Shown: positions 19,404 through 28,389 of the stretch, piece after piece | Position numbering within the stretch: the first letter of the stretch is position 1 | Layout of the letters: each line of letters begins with the position of its first letter | DNA from: Candidatus Anammoxibacter sp. | GTDB lineage: Bacteria > Planctomycetota > Brocadiia > Brocadiales > Anammoxibacteraceae | Assembly (NCBI GenBank): GCA_021777105.1 | Contig: JAIQZQ010000038.1 | Coordinates: forward strand, 53,600 to 117,599 | Direction of reading: 5' to 3' | Length of the DNA stretch: 64,000 nt | Notes under the pieces: generated by a model | The model's input: only the letters and a program-made list of their open reading frames with translations | Told to the model about the DNA's origin: nothing | Databases searched by the model: none | Translations under genes and position numbers: made by a program

Positions 19404-19922
19404 ATGCATAAACTAATTAAATTTGCAGTATTGCCGGTTATAGCCATTCTATTTTTAACAAGTTCATTAAATCTGGTTAATGCCAAACCAAAAGAGACTA
19501 AAGAGAAACCAGGATTTGAAAAGGGCGAAAAAAAGGGATGGAAAGAGGGGGACACTCCGCCTGGTTTGAACAAAAAGAAAGCAAAAAAGAGAGATGATAA
19601 CAGCAGTGACGATGACAGTAACAGCGGCAAGAAGAAAAAAAGCGGCAAGAAAAAAGATAAGAAAGATAAAAAGTTCAAAAAAGGCAAAGATGACAACAGC
19701 AGCGCTGACAATGGTAGCAGTGATGATGATAGCGATAGCGGCAAGAAGAAAAAGAAGGGCAAGAAAAAAGACAAAAAAGATAAAAAGCTAAAAAAAGGCA
19801 AAGATGACAACAGCAGCGCTGATGATGATAGCAGCGCTGATGATAGCGATAGCGGGAAAAAGAAAAAGAAGGGCAAGAAAAAAGACAAAAAAGATAAAAA
19901 GCGTAAAAAAGGCAAAGATTAG
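19404..19922 (+). CDS. Secreted Lys/Asp/Ser-rich low-complexity protein
   Basis: 172 residues. The signal peptide (about 1-27) is followed by a short conserved-looking segment (KPGFEKGEKKGWKEGDTPPG) and then three imperfect copies of a unit of about 37 residues that alternates DDNSSADD-type acidic/serine stretches with GKKKKKGKKKDKKDKK basic stretches. The mature protein is an extreme polyampholyte, probably disordered. Function is unknown; ion, nucleic-acid or surface binding are possibilities only. The reverse strand shows a long but artefactual open frame caused by composition. Confidence 0.75.
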   Translation: MHKLIKFAVLPVIAILFLTSSLNLVNAKPKETKEKPGFEKGEKKGWKEGDTPPGLNKKKAKKRDDNSSDDDSNSGKKKKSGKKKDKKDKKFKKGKDDNSSADNGSSDDDSDSGKKKKKGKKKDKKDKKLKKGKDDNSSADDDSSADDSDSGKKKKKGKKKDKKDKKRKKGKD

Positions 19923-19946
19923 AAAAGCAGGTAGATTTTTGAATTA

Positions 19947-19984
19947 TAGCCAACCAAATCATAATTTCTGGATTTGGTTGGCTA
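19947..19984. terminator. Perfect 14-bp stem-loop
   Basis: TAGCCAACCAAATC pairs with GATTTGGTTGGCTA around a ten-base loop, 24 bp after the Lys-rich gene. No T-tract follows on the plus strand, so it may stabilise the mRNA 3' end rather than act as a classic terminator. Confidence 0.55.
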
Positions 19985-20583
19985 ATCATTGCCTCTGAAT
20001 TGCCTTGCGATTTGGTTGTCCCACCCCTGTAACAATAGACACCCACAAATTCAAAGCCTGAATAAACAACAACGACAAATACATCCTATCAAAAAAGCAA
20101 TCCCATTGAATTAATGATTATTGCGCTGTAATAAAAAAATGTTATTTACATTATTAAACCATTCGGGCTTTAGAGTGAATAGCTTTTTATTCGCCCCTTG
20201 GATGGGTAATTCTCGCTGGAGCAGGCAAGCTGCTCAGTGTTCATTTTATAACCCTCACCTAACCACTCCCATCAATGGCCGCTATTGGACAAATTTCGCT
20301 GAACATAACATAAACCCTATATACTAACAAATATAAGGCGTCGCACATGACATGCCGTCGAGATGTTACTAATCATCTTATACCATTAGTATGTCATAAA
20401 CACATAGTTATCAATAGATTATACTTACCCCCTAATATCCCCCTGATTTTTTGAGTTAACATACGAAATCTCGTATATCAACAACGACATATCGTTTATC
20501 GTTATAAACCTTGAACTGCCATTGTTTATAATATGCAGTCGTAAACTATTGACAATACACTACTTAACAAAAGGGAGGGTTTT
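19985..20583. other. Gene-free stretch
   Basis: No supported gene. A copy of the GAGCAG hairpin unit lies at 20201-20245. The rest is AT-rich with many stops in all frames. The sigma-54 promoter lies just beyond its right end. Confidence 0.5.
20201..20245. repeat. GAGCAG hairpin unit, copy 2
   Basis: GGAGCAG-GCAAG-CTGCTC hairpin preceded by TAATTCTCGCTG, matching 14507-14541 at most positions. Non-coding. Confidence 0.6.
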
Positions 20584-20598
20584 TGGCGCCTTCTTTGC
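20584..20598 (+). promoter_or_regulatory. Sigma-54 (RpoN) promoter
   Basis: TGGCGC-N5-TTGC places GG (20585-20586) and GC (20597-20598) exactly ten bases apart, the -24/-12 layout required by sigma-54. Transcription would start near 20610 and read the small gene at 20921 and probably the secreted protein at 21279. A sigma-54 activator gene lies about 0.3 kb beyond those genes. Confidence 0.7.
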
Positions 20599-20660
20599 TT
20601 ATATAGCTAAGTGTAATGGTTGTTAATAATTAGGATTTCAGAAGTTATTATTATTTTTTA

Positions 20661-20812
20661 AATAACCGCAGGGTTGTAATGTCGGCAAAGCAAAAATTCG
20701 TAACTTTATTTAAACTAACTTTTAAGCTAACAAATCAATTATTTTTTAAGTTATTTTTTAAGTTATTTTTTTATTTTGTGTTTGCTCGGCATTCTACAAC
20801 CTTTGCGGTTAT
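20661..20812. repeat. Imperfect long inverted repeat (MITE-like)
   Basis: The left arm 20661-20694 (ATAACCGCAGGGTTGTAATG and on) pairs with the right arm 20775-20812 (complement ATAACCGCAAAGGTTGTAGA and on) over about 35 bp with a few mismatches. The AT-rich centre contains direct TTTTTTAAGTTA repeats. It lies in the untranslated leader between the sigma-54 promoter and the 20921 gene. Confidence 0.65.
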
Positions 20813-20920
20813 GAAATATTTTGCGGATTTTAAACGTATTTATCCCATCCGGTGATAATGAGCGTTAAAGCAGGCTGTAGCCCAGCTCTCATTATTAAAA
20901 ATGTTTGAAAGGGGGTTATT

Positions 20921-21172
20921 ATGAAAGATCAAAAGTCTGAAATGATTGACGCAGAGCTTTTACAGATTGAATCAACGATAAACAGATTAAGCGATCTAAA
21001 TATATATGATCTTGACAATGCCTACATAAGTAAAGTTTGCTCAAAAATATTGGCTTTTGCTGAACAGTTAAACAGTGTTGCATATACAAATTTATCCTCA
21101 TTAGAGACGGAATATGAATCAGCGTTTTCATCATTATCGTTATTAAAGCATGTTGCTAATAAATCCTGTTGA
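20921..21172 (+). CDS. Small acidic helical protein
   Basis: 83 residues, family not recognised. A GGGGG ribosome-binding site precedes the ATG by seven bases. The sequence is predicted mainly helical, with regular hydrophobic spacing (LLQIESTINRLSDLNIYDLD), and has no signal peptide or membrane segment. It is the first gene behind the sigma-54 promoter at 20584, so it is probably induced by the sigma-54 activator encoded nearby. Role unknown. Confidence 0.6.
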   Translation: MKDQKSEMIDAELLQIESTINRLSDLNIYDLDNAYISKVCSKILAFAEQLNSVAYTNLSSLETEYESAFSSLSLLKHVANKSC

Positions 21173-21278
21173 TCATTAATAAAACGAAAGGAGGCGAGGC
21201 TTGGCATATCAGTTTTTAGATTGTTTAATATGCGGTTTTAATTATTTTTATAAACATTATTAAATAGGAGTGATTATC

Positions 21279-21710
21279 ATGAAGATACTTAAATCATTGT
21301 TATTAACGGCGATTGTTATTGGATTTGTTTCAGGCAGCGCTTTTGCAAACAAAACTAATTGGGGCATTGATGGAACTCATTATAAGTACGCTTTAATTGA
21401 AGGAAAGATAACCTCAATAGATCACGTCAAAAAAGTTATAACTGTTGACGGCGCTAACGACAAATTGTTTTTTGATAAACACACGACATTCTATAGCGGC
21501 GATATTTCGTTGCCTATGGAAAAAGTAATTTCACCGGTCAATTTCACTGAAAATCAAGGAATAAACGTTACAGATGTAAGAGAAGGCGACGTCGTTAAAT
21601 CTCGTTACGAAGTGATGGAGAACGGTTTAATATTTCTGGACGCATGTTTAGTAGGGAACGGCGCTGAACCGGGGAACACAACTGGGGAGTTTCTGGTAGC
21701 TGAAAAATAG
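21279..21710 (+). CDS. Small secreted protein of unknown function
   Basis: 143 residues from the ATG at 21279, which has AGGAG eight bases upstream. The GTG at 21270 overlaps that site and is less likely. The signal peptide ends near GSAFA. The mature part is a small beta-rich domain (EGKITSIDHVKKVITVDGAN, then VREGDVVKSRYEV) resembling OB-like or DUF5666-style periplasmic domains, but no firm family match is claimed. A strong hairpin terminator follows. It may be co-transcribed with the 20921 gene from the sigma-54 promoter. Confidence 0.75.
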   Translation: MKILKSLLLTAIVIGFVSGSAFANKTNWGIDGTHYKYALIEGKITSIDHVKKVITVDGANDKLFFDKHTTFYSGDISLPMEKVISPVNFTENQGINVTDVREGDVVKSRYEVMENGLIFLDACLVGNGAEPGNTTGEFLVAEK

Positions 21711-21736
21711 ACGGTTACAGTTGTTATCGATATATG

Positions 21737-21790
21737 TAGCTTGAACATATTAAGGGACTGCCCAATATGTTCAAGCTAATATTGTTTTGT
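21737..21790 (+). terminator. Terminator hairpin
   Basis: A perfect 15-bp stem (TAGCTTGAACATATT with its complement at 21764-21778), a 12-base loop, then a T-rich tail. It ends the putative sigma-54 transcription unit. Confidence 0.75.
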
Positions 21791-21986
21791 AAAATATAAA
21801 CCTGAATCTCACAAATCAGATTTTTGAAAAATAATATTTGCGTATGGTTTATTCAAACGCAATGAAATAAAACCCTAAAGGGTAAATTCCAACAAACTCC
21901 GCATTTTGGAGTTAAGGCTTTAGCCTTTTATTCCTCAACTAATTTCGAAAACATAATGCTTTTGAGTATAACCTGGATTAATCAAA

Positions 21987-23618
21987 TCAGGTTTGTTTTT
22001 GAATGCCCAAAGCTTTTATCCTTGAAGCAAGTGTTGTCGGTTTTGTTTCAAGGATTTCCGCCGCGCCTCCGGCTCCTCCCACCTTCCAACCTGACATGTC
22101 AAGGGCTGCGACAATATTATCTTTCTCCAATTGCTTTAGACCTGGATATGTCAATATATTTCCATGTTGTTCATTGCTGTTGTCTAAATTCCTTGTGTCT
22201 TGGCAAAGAGTTGAACCGCCGGCTTCAGGCAAATCCAGCTTAAACTCTTTTCCCATGGACAATATAACGCCACGCTCAATTACATTTTGTAATTCTCTAA
22301 TGTTTCCAGGCCAATTATAATTTTGAAGTTCAAGGACATGTCTGTTTTTTAATTGCAATGTCGGCATACTAAGCCGTCTACAGCTTTGGCCCAGAAAATG
22401 TTCCGCTAAAAGCGGCAAGTCTTCTTTCCTGTCGCGAAGCGGCGCTATCTCCAATGGAAAAACATTTAAACGAAAGTATAGATCCTCGCGAAATTTATTT
22501 GATTGCACTTCCTCTTTAAGGTCGCGATTCGTCGCCGCAATTATGCGCACGTTCACCTTGCGCGTCTTTTCATCTCCTATCTTTTCATACTCGCCTTCCT
22601 GTAATGCCCGCAACAATTTGCTTTGCGTCTCAATGGGGATTTCACCTATTTCATCAAGGAAAAGTGTGCCGCCGTCTGCAAGTTGAAACCGCCCGATTCT
22701 ATCTTTAACAGCGCCGGTAAAAGCTCCTTTCACATGTCCAAAGAATTCACTTTCAAAAAGGTCGCGGGGAATAGAAGCGCAGTTAACTTTGATAAGCGGG
22801 CTTTTGCTACGTTTACTTCTTTGATGGATTGATAAAGCGATAAGCTCTTTTCCTGTTCCCGACTCGCCATGAATCAATACTGTCGCGTCTGTGGGAGCAA
22901 CCAGTGATATTTGGTGGAAAACATTTTGTAACGACGCGCTTTGTCCAACAATCTTATCAAAAGAGTAAACATCTTTTACTTCATCGCGAAGGTACTCATT
23001 TTCCAGTTTTAACCGGCTCTGTAATTGCTCTATTGTTTCAAATGCCCTGGCATTTGATATTGCCGCCGCGGCATTATCCGCAAAAATTCTAAGCATTTTC
23101 AAGTGTGATTCATTTAAAACTACCCGGCTAAAAATTGCCAAAACACCAAGAACCTCTTTCCTGAATATTAAAGGTTGACCCGCGAAACTGGTTACATTTT
23201 CCCTTATTGCCCATTCAGGATCTCTCAACCATTCAGTGTTTCTATCTATATCGTTATATAACAGCCCTTTGCCTGTATCGGCAATAAAACCTATCTTGCC
23301 TAAAGAAGCAAGCGAATTAGATTTGACCGCGCAAATAGGAAACCTGCGGTAATTTCCATCTATGGAAACGGAACGTTTATCTTTGTTTTGTATCGAACGC
23401 CCATCGCTAGCCACAAGGCGCAAACACTTATCATGATTTGAACACGATTCACGTTTTGGACAGCTATCACAAATATCGCCTGGTTTTATTAACCAAATTC
23501 GCGCAAGCACAATATTTGGATCATCCGCAAATCCTTTTACTATTTTGCTAAATACAACTTTAACCGATTGTTCATTAGCAACTGACAACGCAATAGATTG
23601 TAGAAATTCAATATTCAT
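21987..23618 (-). CDS. Sigma-54-dependent transcriptional activator with GAF domain
   Basis: 543 residues. The N-terminal GAF sensor domain (about 1-190) holds a cysteine cluster: Cys50, Cys53, Cys59 and Cys65 ([16 protein letters not shown]), suggesting metal or redox sensing. The AAA+ domain has the Walker A motif GESGTGKE, the sigma-54 contact loop GAFTGA at 298-303 and the Walker B-like [11 protein letters not shown] Fis-type HTH closes the protein. The activator is convergent with the two small genes behind the sigma-54 promoter at 20584, its best candidate target in the window. Confidence 0.9.
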   Translation of the reverse strand: MNIEFLQSIALSVANEQSVKVVFSKIVKGFADDPNIVLARIWLIKPGDICDSCPKRESCSNHDKCLRLVASDGRSIQNKDKRSVSIDGNYRRFPICAVKSNSLASLGKIGFIADTGKGLLYNDIDRNTEWLRDPEWAIRENVTSFAGQPLIFRKEVLGVLAIFSRVVLNESHLKMLRIFADNAAAAISNARAFETIEQLQSRLKLENEYLRDEVKDVYSFDKIVGQSASLQNVFHQISLVAPTDATVLIHGESGTGKELIALSIHQRSKRSKSPLIKVNCASIPRDLFESEFFGHVKGAFTGAVKDRIGRFQLADGGTLFLDEIGEIPIETQSKLLRALQEGEYEKIGDEKTRKVNVRIIAATNRDLKEEVQSNKFREDLYFRLNVFPLEIAPLRDRKEDLPLLAEHFLGQSCRRLSMPTLQLKNRHVLELQNYNWPGNIRELQNVIERGVILSMGKEFKLDLPEAGGSTLCQDTRNLDNSNEQHGNILTYPGLKQLEKDNIVAALDMSGWKVGGAGGAAEILETKPTTLASRIKALGIQKQT

Positions 23619-24248
23619 AGATTATAAAAAATTGCCGGTAATTATAAATACAGTAGAAACGTAATACCATGCTCAAACGGTAACAGAATGAGAAATTTAG
23701 TGATATTATAATAAAGGAAGCCGGCAAGGCAAGCATAAACAACCATTCAGAGGTTATATTTAAAGATGGAAAATCTGGAGATGGATGTCAAGGTTGGAGC
23801 AATTGCTTGTAGTGGCTTAATAGTGGACTAAAATAAAGCTTCTATATTGGTATGTTAAGCAATCCTTTTATTTGGTCTTTTGCTGCCGGAAACTGAAAAC
23901 TGCATTGAAATGCTGAAAACATTTAATACTTTTAACATTGCGTTAAATCATGTCCATGTTCTGTTATGCAATCGTGTTTAGGCCCACAATTAGTAGAACC
24001 GGCTCCAATTACTTTTTTTTTAAAGAAAACCTCTAAAATTCATTTAAAAAACGCATAGCTTTCGTTATACTATACGATTTTACTGTGTTTTATTGGGTTT
24101 GAATATCTTAAGCTTTCATTTACTCGTTTTTCACAGCGGCAGAATCTCTTCGAATCATCCTTGCTACCTCTTTATCAAAGAAGGAAATCTTAGTGAATTT
24201 TGCAATTTAATTTAAATAAATTTTATTATTAATGAAAGATTTGTTGTT
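23619..24248. other. Gene-free stretch
   Basis: A 630-bp divergent intergenic region between the sigma-54 activator and the first NuoL-like gene. It should hold both promoters, but no convincing elements, repeats or small genes were identified. Confidence 0.4.
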
Positions 24249-26051
24249 ATGTCGATTTGGTTTCATCCCGCTTTTATATTTATTTTAGGCTCTATTGTCG
24301 TGCCGTTTTTGCACGGCAACTCCGAAAGGTTGCGCAAAATATTGAAAGTTTACGTCCTTGTATTGCCTTCAATTGCGTTTGCGAGCCTTCTTTTACTTCC
24401 AAAAGGCACTTACTGGTCTTTCGAGCTTTTTGGGCACCAAATGGTTTTGGGAAGAGTCGATAAACTTAGCCTGGTTTTTGCTTATGTTTTTGTTATGCTG
24501 CATTTTATAGGTATGTTGTTTTCGCTGCATACGAGATGGAGGTGGGAGCATTTTGCCGCTTTTTTATACGCCGGCGCTACGTTGGGGCTTGTCTTTGCCG
24601 GCGATTTTATGACCCTCTATTTTTTCTGGGAGTTAATGGCCGTCTCTTCCACGGTAATCATCTGGGGCGGCAGAAATAGCCGGTCGTGGCAGGCTGGCAT
24701 CAGGTTTATAGCCGTTCATCTGTTTAGCGGTTTGTGTTTGCTGGTAGGATTTATTTTTCATTACTATACCACGGGCTCGCTTGAGTTTGTGCCTTTTACC
24801 GAGAGCAGCCTTGCTTTTTATCTTGTTTTAATGGCTGCGCTTGTAAACGCGGCTGTCCCGCCGTTTAGCGCATGGCTTTCAGATGCGTATCCGGAATCAA
24901 CTCCAACCGGCACGGTTTTCCTAAGCGGTTTTACAAGCAAATCCGCGGTTTATGTGCTTGCCAGGGCTTTTCCGGGAACGGAACTATTGGTTTGGATGGG
25001 CGTTGCAATGGCTATTTACGGAGTTGTTTACGCTGTGCTTGAGAATGATATCAGGAGACTTCTTGCATACCATATCATCAGCCAGGTTGGTTATATGGTG
25101 GCCGGAGTCGGCATCGGCACCGAACTTGCCATTAACGGTTTATGCGCTCACGCGTTCTCGCATATCATGTACAAAGCCCTGCTTTTCATGGGGGCCGGCG
25201 CGGTTATACAAATGGCGGGCAAGAGGAAGCTTACCGAACTAGGGGGGATCTATAAATATATGCCTCTAACGTTTTTTCTTTATATGGTTGGCGGGTTTTC
25301 GATATCAGCGTTTCCGCTGTTTAACGGTTTTATAAGCAAGTCTATGGTTGTGGCGGCAGCGGCGGAAGACCACCGGTTTGCAATCTGGGCTATGTTAACA
25401 TTTGCTTCATGCGGAACATTTTTGCACACAGGGCTAAAGCTTCCATATTTTATATTTTTCGGCAAAGATTCCGGTTTAAGGCCAAAGGAACCGCCAATTA
25501 ATATGTTGATTGCCATGGGTATGACGGCGTTTTTGTGCATATTCTTTGGCGTATGCCCCACATTGCTTTACGGCCTGTTGCCGTATCATGTTGATTATAA
25601 ACCTTACACATCCTCGCATGTTGTTGGTTCGCTTCAAATGCTTATGTTTACGGCGTTGATGTTCTTTTTGTTGATAAAAAAGGCGGAATCAAAACAGACG
25701 ATCACTTTGGATACCGACTGGATATATAGAAAGGCGATAGGGTTGCTTTTCTGGGTTATTGACACAAAATTGTTCTATCTTGTTGATGCCGTAAAACAGG
25801 CATTTTTTACGCATATACCAGCGTTCCTTGTCTGGTTTGGCGAGAATCCGTCAGCGGCGCTTCGCATAGCGGGCAACATATTGATTTTGCCGTTTGTTGG
25901 AGCGGGAAAAGAAGATGTTAAGAAAACTTTAAAATACCAATTGGAAGGCTATCCGGGACTGGTGGTTAAACCGCTTCCTGTTGGCTATACAGTGATAATA
26001 GTAGGTTTTCTGTTGCTTGCAATTCTGGTTATTTATATTTTTGCAAAGTGA
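24249..26051 (+). CDS. NuoL/MrpA-like proton-conducting membrane subunit
   Basis: 600 residues with about 16 membrane segments, of the proton-antiporter M family (PF00361) shared by complex I NuoL/M/N and Mrp antiporters. Conserved channel residues are present: Glu in FFWELM, Lys in FTSKSAVYV, Lys309 in HIMYKALLFMGAG and Lys in GFISKSMVV. The protein is very similar to the 606-residue subunit at 31953-33773 and less so to the one at 29848-31653. Unlike those two it lies on the plus strand, about 4 kb away, separated by small mobile-type genes, so the cluster seems to have been rearranged. Confidence 0.88.
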   Translation: MSIWFHPAFIFILGSIVVPFLHGNSERLRKILKVYVLVLPSIAFASLLLLPKGTYWSFELFGHQMVLGRVDKLSLVFAYVFVMLHFIGMLFSLHTRWRWEHFAAFLYAGATLGLVFAGDFMTLYFFWELMAVSSTVIIWGGRNSRSWQAGIRFIAVHLFSGLCLLVGFIFHYYTTGSLEFVPFTESSLAFYLVLMAALVNAAVPPFSAWLSDAYPESTPTGTVFLSGFTSKSAVYVLARAFPGTELLVWMGVAMAIYGVVYAVLENDIRRLLAYHIISQVGYMVAGVGIGTELAINGLCAHAFSHIMYKALLFMGAGAVIQMAGKRKLTELGGIYKYMPLTFFLYMVGGFSISAFPLFNGFISKSMVVAAAAEDHRFAIWAMLTFASCGTFLHTGLKLPYFIFFGKDSGLRPKEPPINMLIAMGMTAFLCIFFGVCPTLLYGLLPYHVDYKPYTSSHVVGSLQMLMFTALMFFLLIKKAESKQTITLDTDWIYRKAIGLLFWVIDTKLFYLVDAVKQAFFTHIPAFLVWFGENPSAALRIAGNILILPFVGAGKEDVKKTLKYQLEGYPGLVVKPLPVGYTVIIVGFLLLAILVIYIFAK

Positions 26052-26176
26052 TAGGTTCACCTGGGTTTAATATGGTTTTTAATTGTTTTCTTTGTAAGCA
26101 TTTGGTAAATTAAAAATGTATATTAACTTGCAGTTTGCTGTATAGTATCGTTTATAAATAAAACTCTCAAACTATA

Positions 26177-26371
26177 ATGATAAAAAAAATTATTAAGACA
26201 ACAACCCGCTCGCAACAAGCAAAAGATGACCGAGAATATTGGTCGTCTAGGACTCCCGAGCAAAGATTGGATGCAGTTGAGCAACTAAGGATTGAAGGGG
26301 GGAACTTTTTGTATGAATATCCCGCAAGACTTCAAAGAACTATTAGTGTTACTAGAAAAACATCAAGTTGA
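26177..26371 (+). CDS. Small antitoxin-like protein paired with nucleotidyltransferase fragment
   Basis: 64 residues. The motif DDREYWSSRTPEQRLDAVEQLR and the ending PARLQRTISVT match small proteins usually encoded just before a nucleotidyltransferase-like protein in toxin-antitoxin style pairs. It overlaps the start of the downstream fragment by 59 bp, as is normal for these pairs. The partner is truncated, so the pair is probably inactive. Confidence 0.65.
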   Translation: MIKKIIKTTTRSQQAKDDREYWSSRTPEQRLDAVEQLRIEGGNFLYEYPARLQRTISVTRKTSS

Positions 26372-26711
26372 ATACATGGTTGTTGGCGGGTATGCGGTTG
26401 CTTTTTACGGTTATCCTAGATTCACAAGAGTTATTATAACAATACAATTCCTAGCATTTCACAACCATCCTTGGGGTTTTTACCATCGTAACTTCCTCTT
26501 CACTAAATATTTAAAGCCTTTTAATACATCTTTATTACAAATACACTTCTATACAATCCAGACTCGCAAATCAATTGTGAACATCCTGCCCTGTTTTTAT
26601 CACTTGGACTTCCATGACTGCCTGTCAATGTGTGTATCAAAAGCAACACTGCCTGCGAATAAATCATCAATACCACAAACAGGACAAGTGAAAAGGGTTG
26701 TGCATATTTAA
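26313..26711 (+). pseudogene. Truncated nucleotidyltransferase-family protein
   Basis: From the ATG at 26313 the frame reads DFKELLVLLEKHQVEYMVVG, then YAVAFYGYPRFTR, the typical N-terminus of a minimal nucleotidyltransferase family. Homology stops at about 26436, just where the catalytic DID motif should follow. The remaining 90 codons look unrelated. On the opposite strand of that tail a short piece reads CPVCGIDDLFAGSVAFDTHI, like the end of a zinc-ribbon protein, suggesting an insertion or rearrangement joined two unrelated pieces. Confidence 0.65.
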
Positions 26712-26783
26712 AGTTCTATTTTAAATATGTACAATAAATCTCCTGTTTGTTAATTATACATTTAATAATAACGTCTCTCTTTC

Positions 26784-27353
26784 TCATGAATCCGCGTCAT
26801 TTTCTTCATAATTCCAGGGGTTTTCCTCCCTGTCTCGTTTGCGGCGCTCTTTATAGTCCAAGCGTAAAGTTTCGATAAGTTTTTCCAGCGGCGCGACTCC
26901 TACAAAGCTGTTTTTATGGATTTCTTCTTTTTCTATTCTTTCTATTTCAACCTCTTTTTCATATTTGTCATGGTCGAATGGTCCATGTTTTTTCTCCAGT
27001 TCATCCTTAACATCTTCCCAGGGAATTAGTTCTTCATCGCCGTTCTCTATTTTATCCGTTCTTTCTTTAAGCGTTGTTCCAATAGCATTTTCCTTTATAT
27101 CATATCCCGGCTCAGGGATCTTATCATAGTCAAGTATTGGTTGACCAAAGGCTTCCGCCATCATAACCCACGAATGCCGTAATTCTTCCACATTTTCACC
27201 AAATGGATTAACAGATTCCTCGGTTATGGAGCCGGCTTTTCCGTTATTATCATAATACGCCTCGTGTATGGCATAGCTGTAATAGGCACGCTCTTTTTTG
27301 TCATCGGAATCAAAATGTGTTGTTTTCTTCCGAACGACCCGGTAATTCCACAT
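26784..27353 (-). CDS. Conserved cytoplasmic protein, unknown function
   Basis: 189 residues from the ATG at 27353, which has AAAGGA six bases upstream; an in-frame start at 27404 adds 17 unsupported residues. The N-terminus MWNYRVVRKKT and YYSYAIHEAYYDNNGKAGSI, followed by NPFGENVEELR, belong to a widespread small family of unknown role. The C-terminal half is highly charged, with likely coiled-coil helices rich in Glu/Lys. No signal peptide. It lies next to the nucleotidyltransferase/HEPN genes but shows no link to them. Confidence 0.7.
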   Translation of the reverse strand: MWNYRVVRKKTTHFDSDDKKERAYYSYAIHEAYYDNNGKAGSITEESVNPFGENVEELRHSWVMMAEAFGQPILDYDKIPEPGYDIKENAIGTTLKERTDKIENGDEELIPWEDVKDELEKKHGPFDHDKYEKEVEIERIEKEEIHKNSFVGVAPLEKLIETLRLDYKERRKRDREENPWNYEENDADS

Positions 27354-27680
27354 AATTTCCTTTCCAGTCAACGCCGATATGATCACACACGTTGGCCCAA
27401 GCATTAGACCTGAACCGCATCTAACATTTACTTTGCGCCGTAAAGAATAAATTAAAAAAATACCGCGAGTTAGTTCAAGTCTCTGACTTGAACTATTCTG
27501 ACATGAACTTTGCTCCGCAAAGAGTATATTAAAAAATACCGTTTAAAACCGCATCAGGTTGCATTTCAATTCTTGACACGGGGATAGCAAGCTTTTTTAG
27601 ATCATTTATTGCGGACAAAATTCTATTTTGTCTGATCGTTAAAAAATAAACAATTATCATTGTGCCTCAATATTTCCCAT

Positions 27681-28085
27681 CTATAGTTTTAAATTATCAA
27701 CAATTGTTTTTCCAATAATATTTGCGGATTTAAGAGCTTTATGCGCTTGCTCTTTTGTCATGTTGGGAAAGTGTGAAGGGTATTTTAAGGGGATATAATA
27801 ATTGTTCAATGTCGTGCAGCTAGGCTTAAGTTTAGATAAATTTTTTGATTTCGGATCTAATGTAAGGCATATATTAAGGAGATTCAACAAATCATGTGTA
27901 CGGTCGGGTTTTATGCCATGCGAAGCAATGAAACCCTTAAGATATTTTTCTCCCGCATCATGGCATAGAACACACATCTGTGAATAAAAATCATCAAACT
28001 CTTCAAAACTCGCATTAGCAAAGCCATAGTCGCTTTGCGCTTTTTTGATCCACTCCTGCGTTATCGCTTTAAATTCGTCTTTCAT
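27681..28085 (-). CDS. HEPN-domain protein (intact pair)
   Basis: 134 residues from the ATG at 28085. The HEPN four-helix domain covers most of the protein, with DAGEKYLKGFIASHGIKPDR followed by THDLLNLLN matching the conserved helix and polar motif. It overlaps the upstream MNT gene by 17 bp. MNT-HEPN pairs act as toxin-antitoxin systems in which HEPN is a ribonuclease toxin and MNT modifies and silences it, typically by adenylylation. This pair looks complete, unlike the one at 29.0-29.75 kb. Confidence 0.82.
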   Translation of the reverse strand: MKDEFKAITQEWIKKAQSDYGFANASFEEFDDFYSQMCVLCHDAGEKYLKGFIASHGIKPDRTHDLLNLLNICLTLDPKSKNLSKLKPSCTTLNNYYIPLKYPSHFPNMTKEQAHKALKSANIIGKTIVDNLKL

Positions 28086-28389
28086 ACAGAACACTGCCCT
28101 TTTCAATAATATCTCTAACAAAGAAATCATTTATCCGGAGACGTTCTTTTATTTCTTGCGGAGTATAAACCAATATATCAATAGGCATGGTGTGCTGTAT
28201 AAACCGGTCAATATCCTCAATTCTTTTCCATGGTTCTTTATCAGTCTCCTTAATCACTAAAAGATCAATATCGCCGCCGGCGTCCTGCTTACCCTCTAAA
28301 CAGGAACCAAAAAGAATTATTTTATCAGGCTTATAATTTATCTTAATAGTATATACGATTTGATTTAATACTGCTTTAACTGAAACCAT
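28069..28389 (-). CDS. MNT-type minimal nucleotidyltransferase (intact pair)
   Basis: 106 residues, with the full nucleotidyltransferase signature: Gly28-Ser29 and the DxD pair Asp40 and Asp42 in FGSCLEGKQDAGGDIDLLVI. It is the first gene of the pair, overlapping the HEPN gene. It is probably the antitoxin that modifies the HEPN partner. Base composition does not differ obviously from the surroundings. Confidence 0.85.
   Translation of the reverse strand: MVSVKAVLNQIVYTIKINYKPDKIILFGSCLEGKQDAGGDIDLLVIKETDKEPWKRIEDIDRFIQHTMPIDILVYTPQEIKERLRINDFFVRDIIEKGSVLYERRI

Noticed and set aside
19367..20046. Open frames antisense to the Lys-rich gene, Phe/Leu/Ser-rich and membrane-like
   Set aside because: They are a composition artefact of AAA/AAG-rich coding DNA read backwards; the plus-strand gene has a signal peptide and ribosome-binding site.
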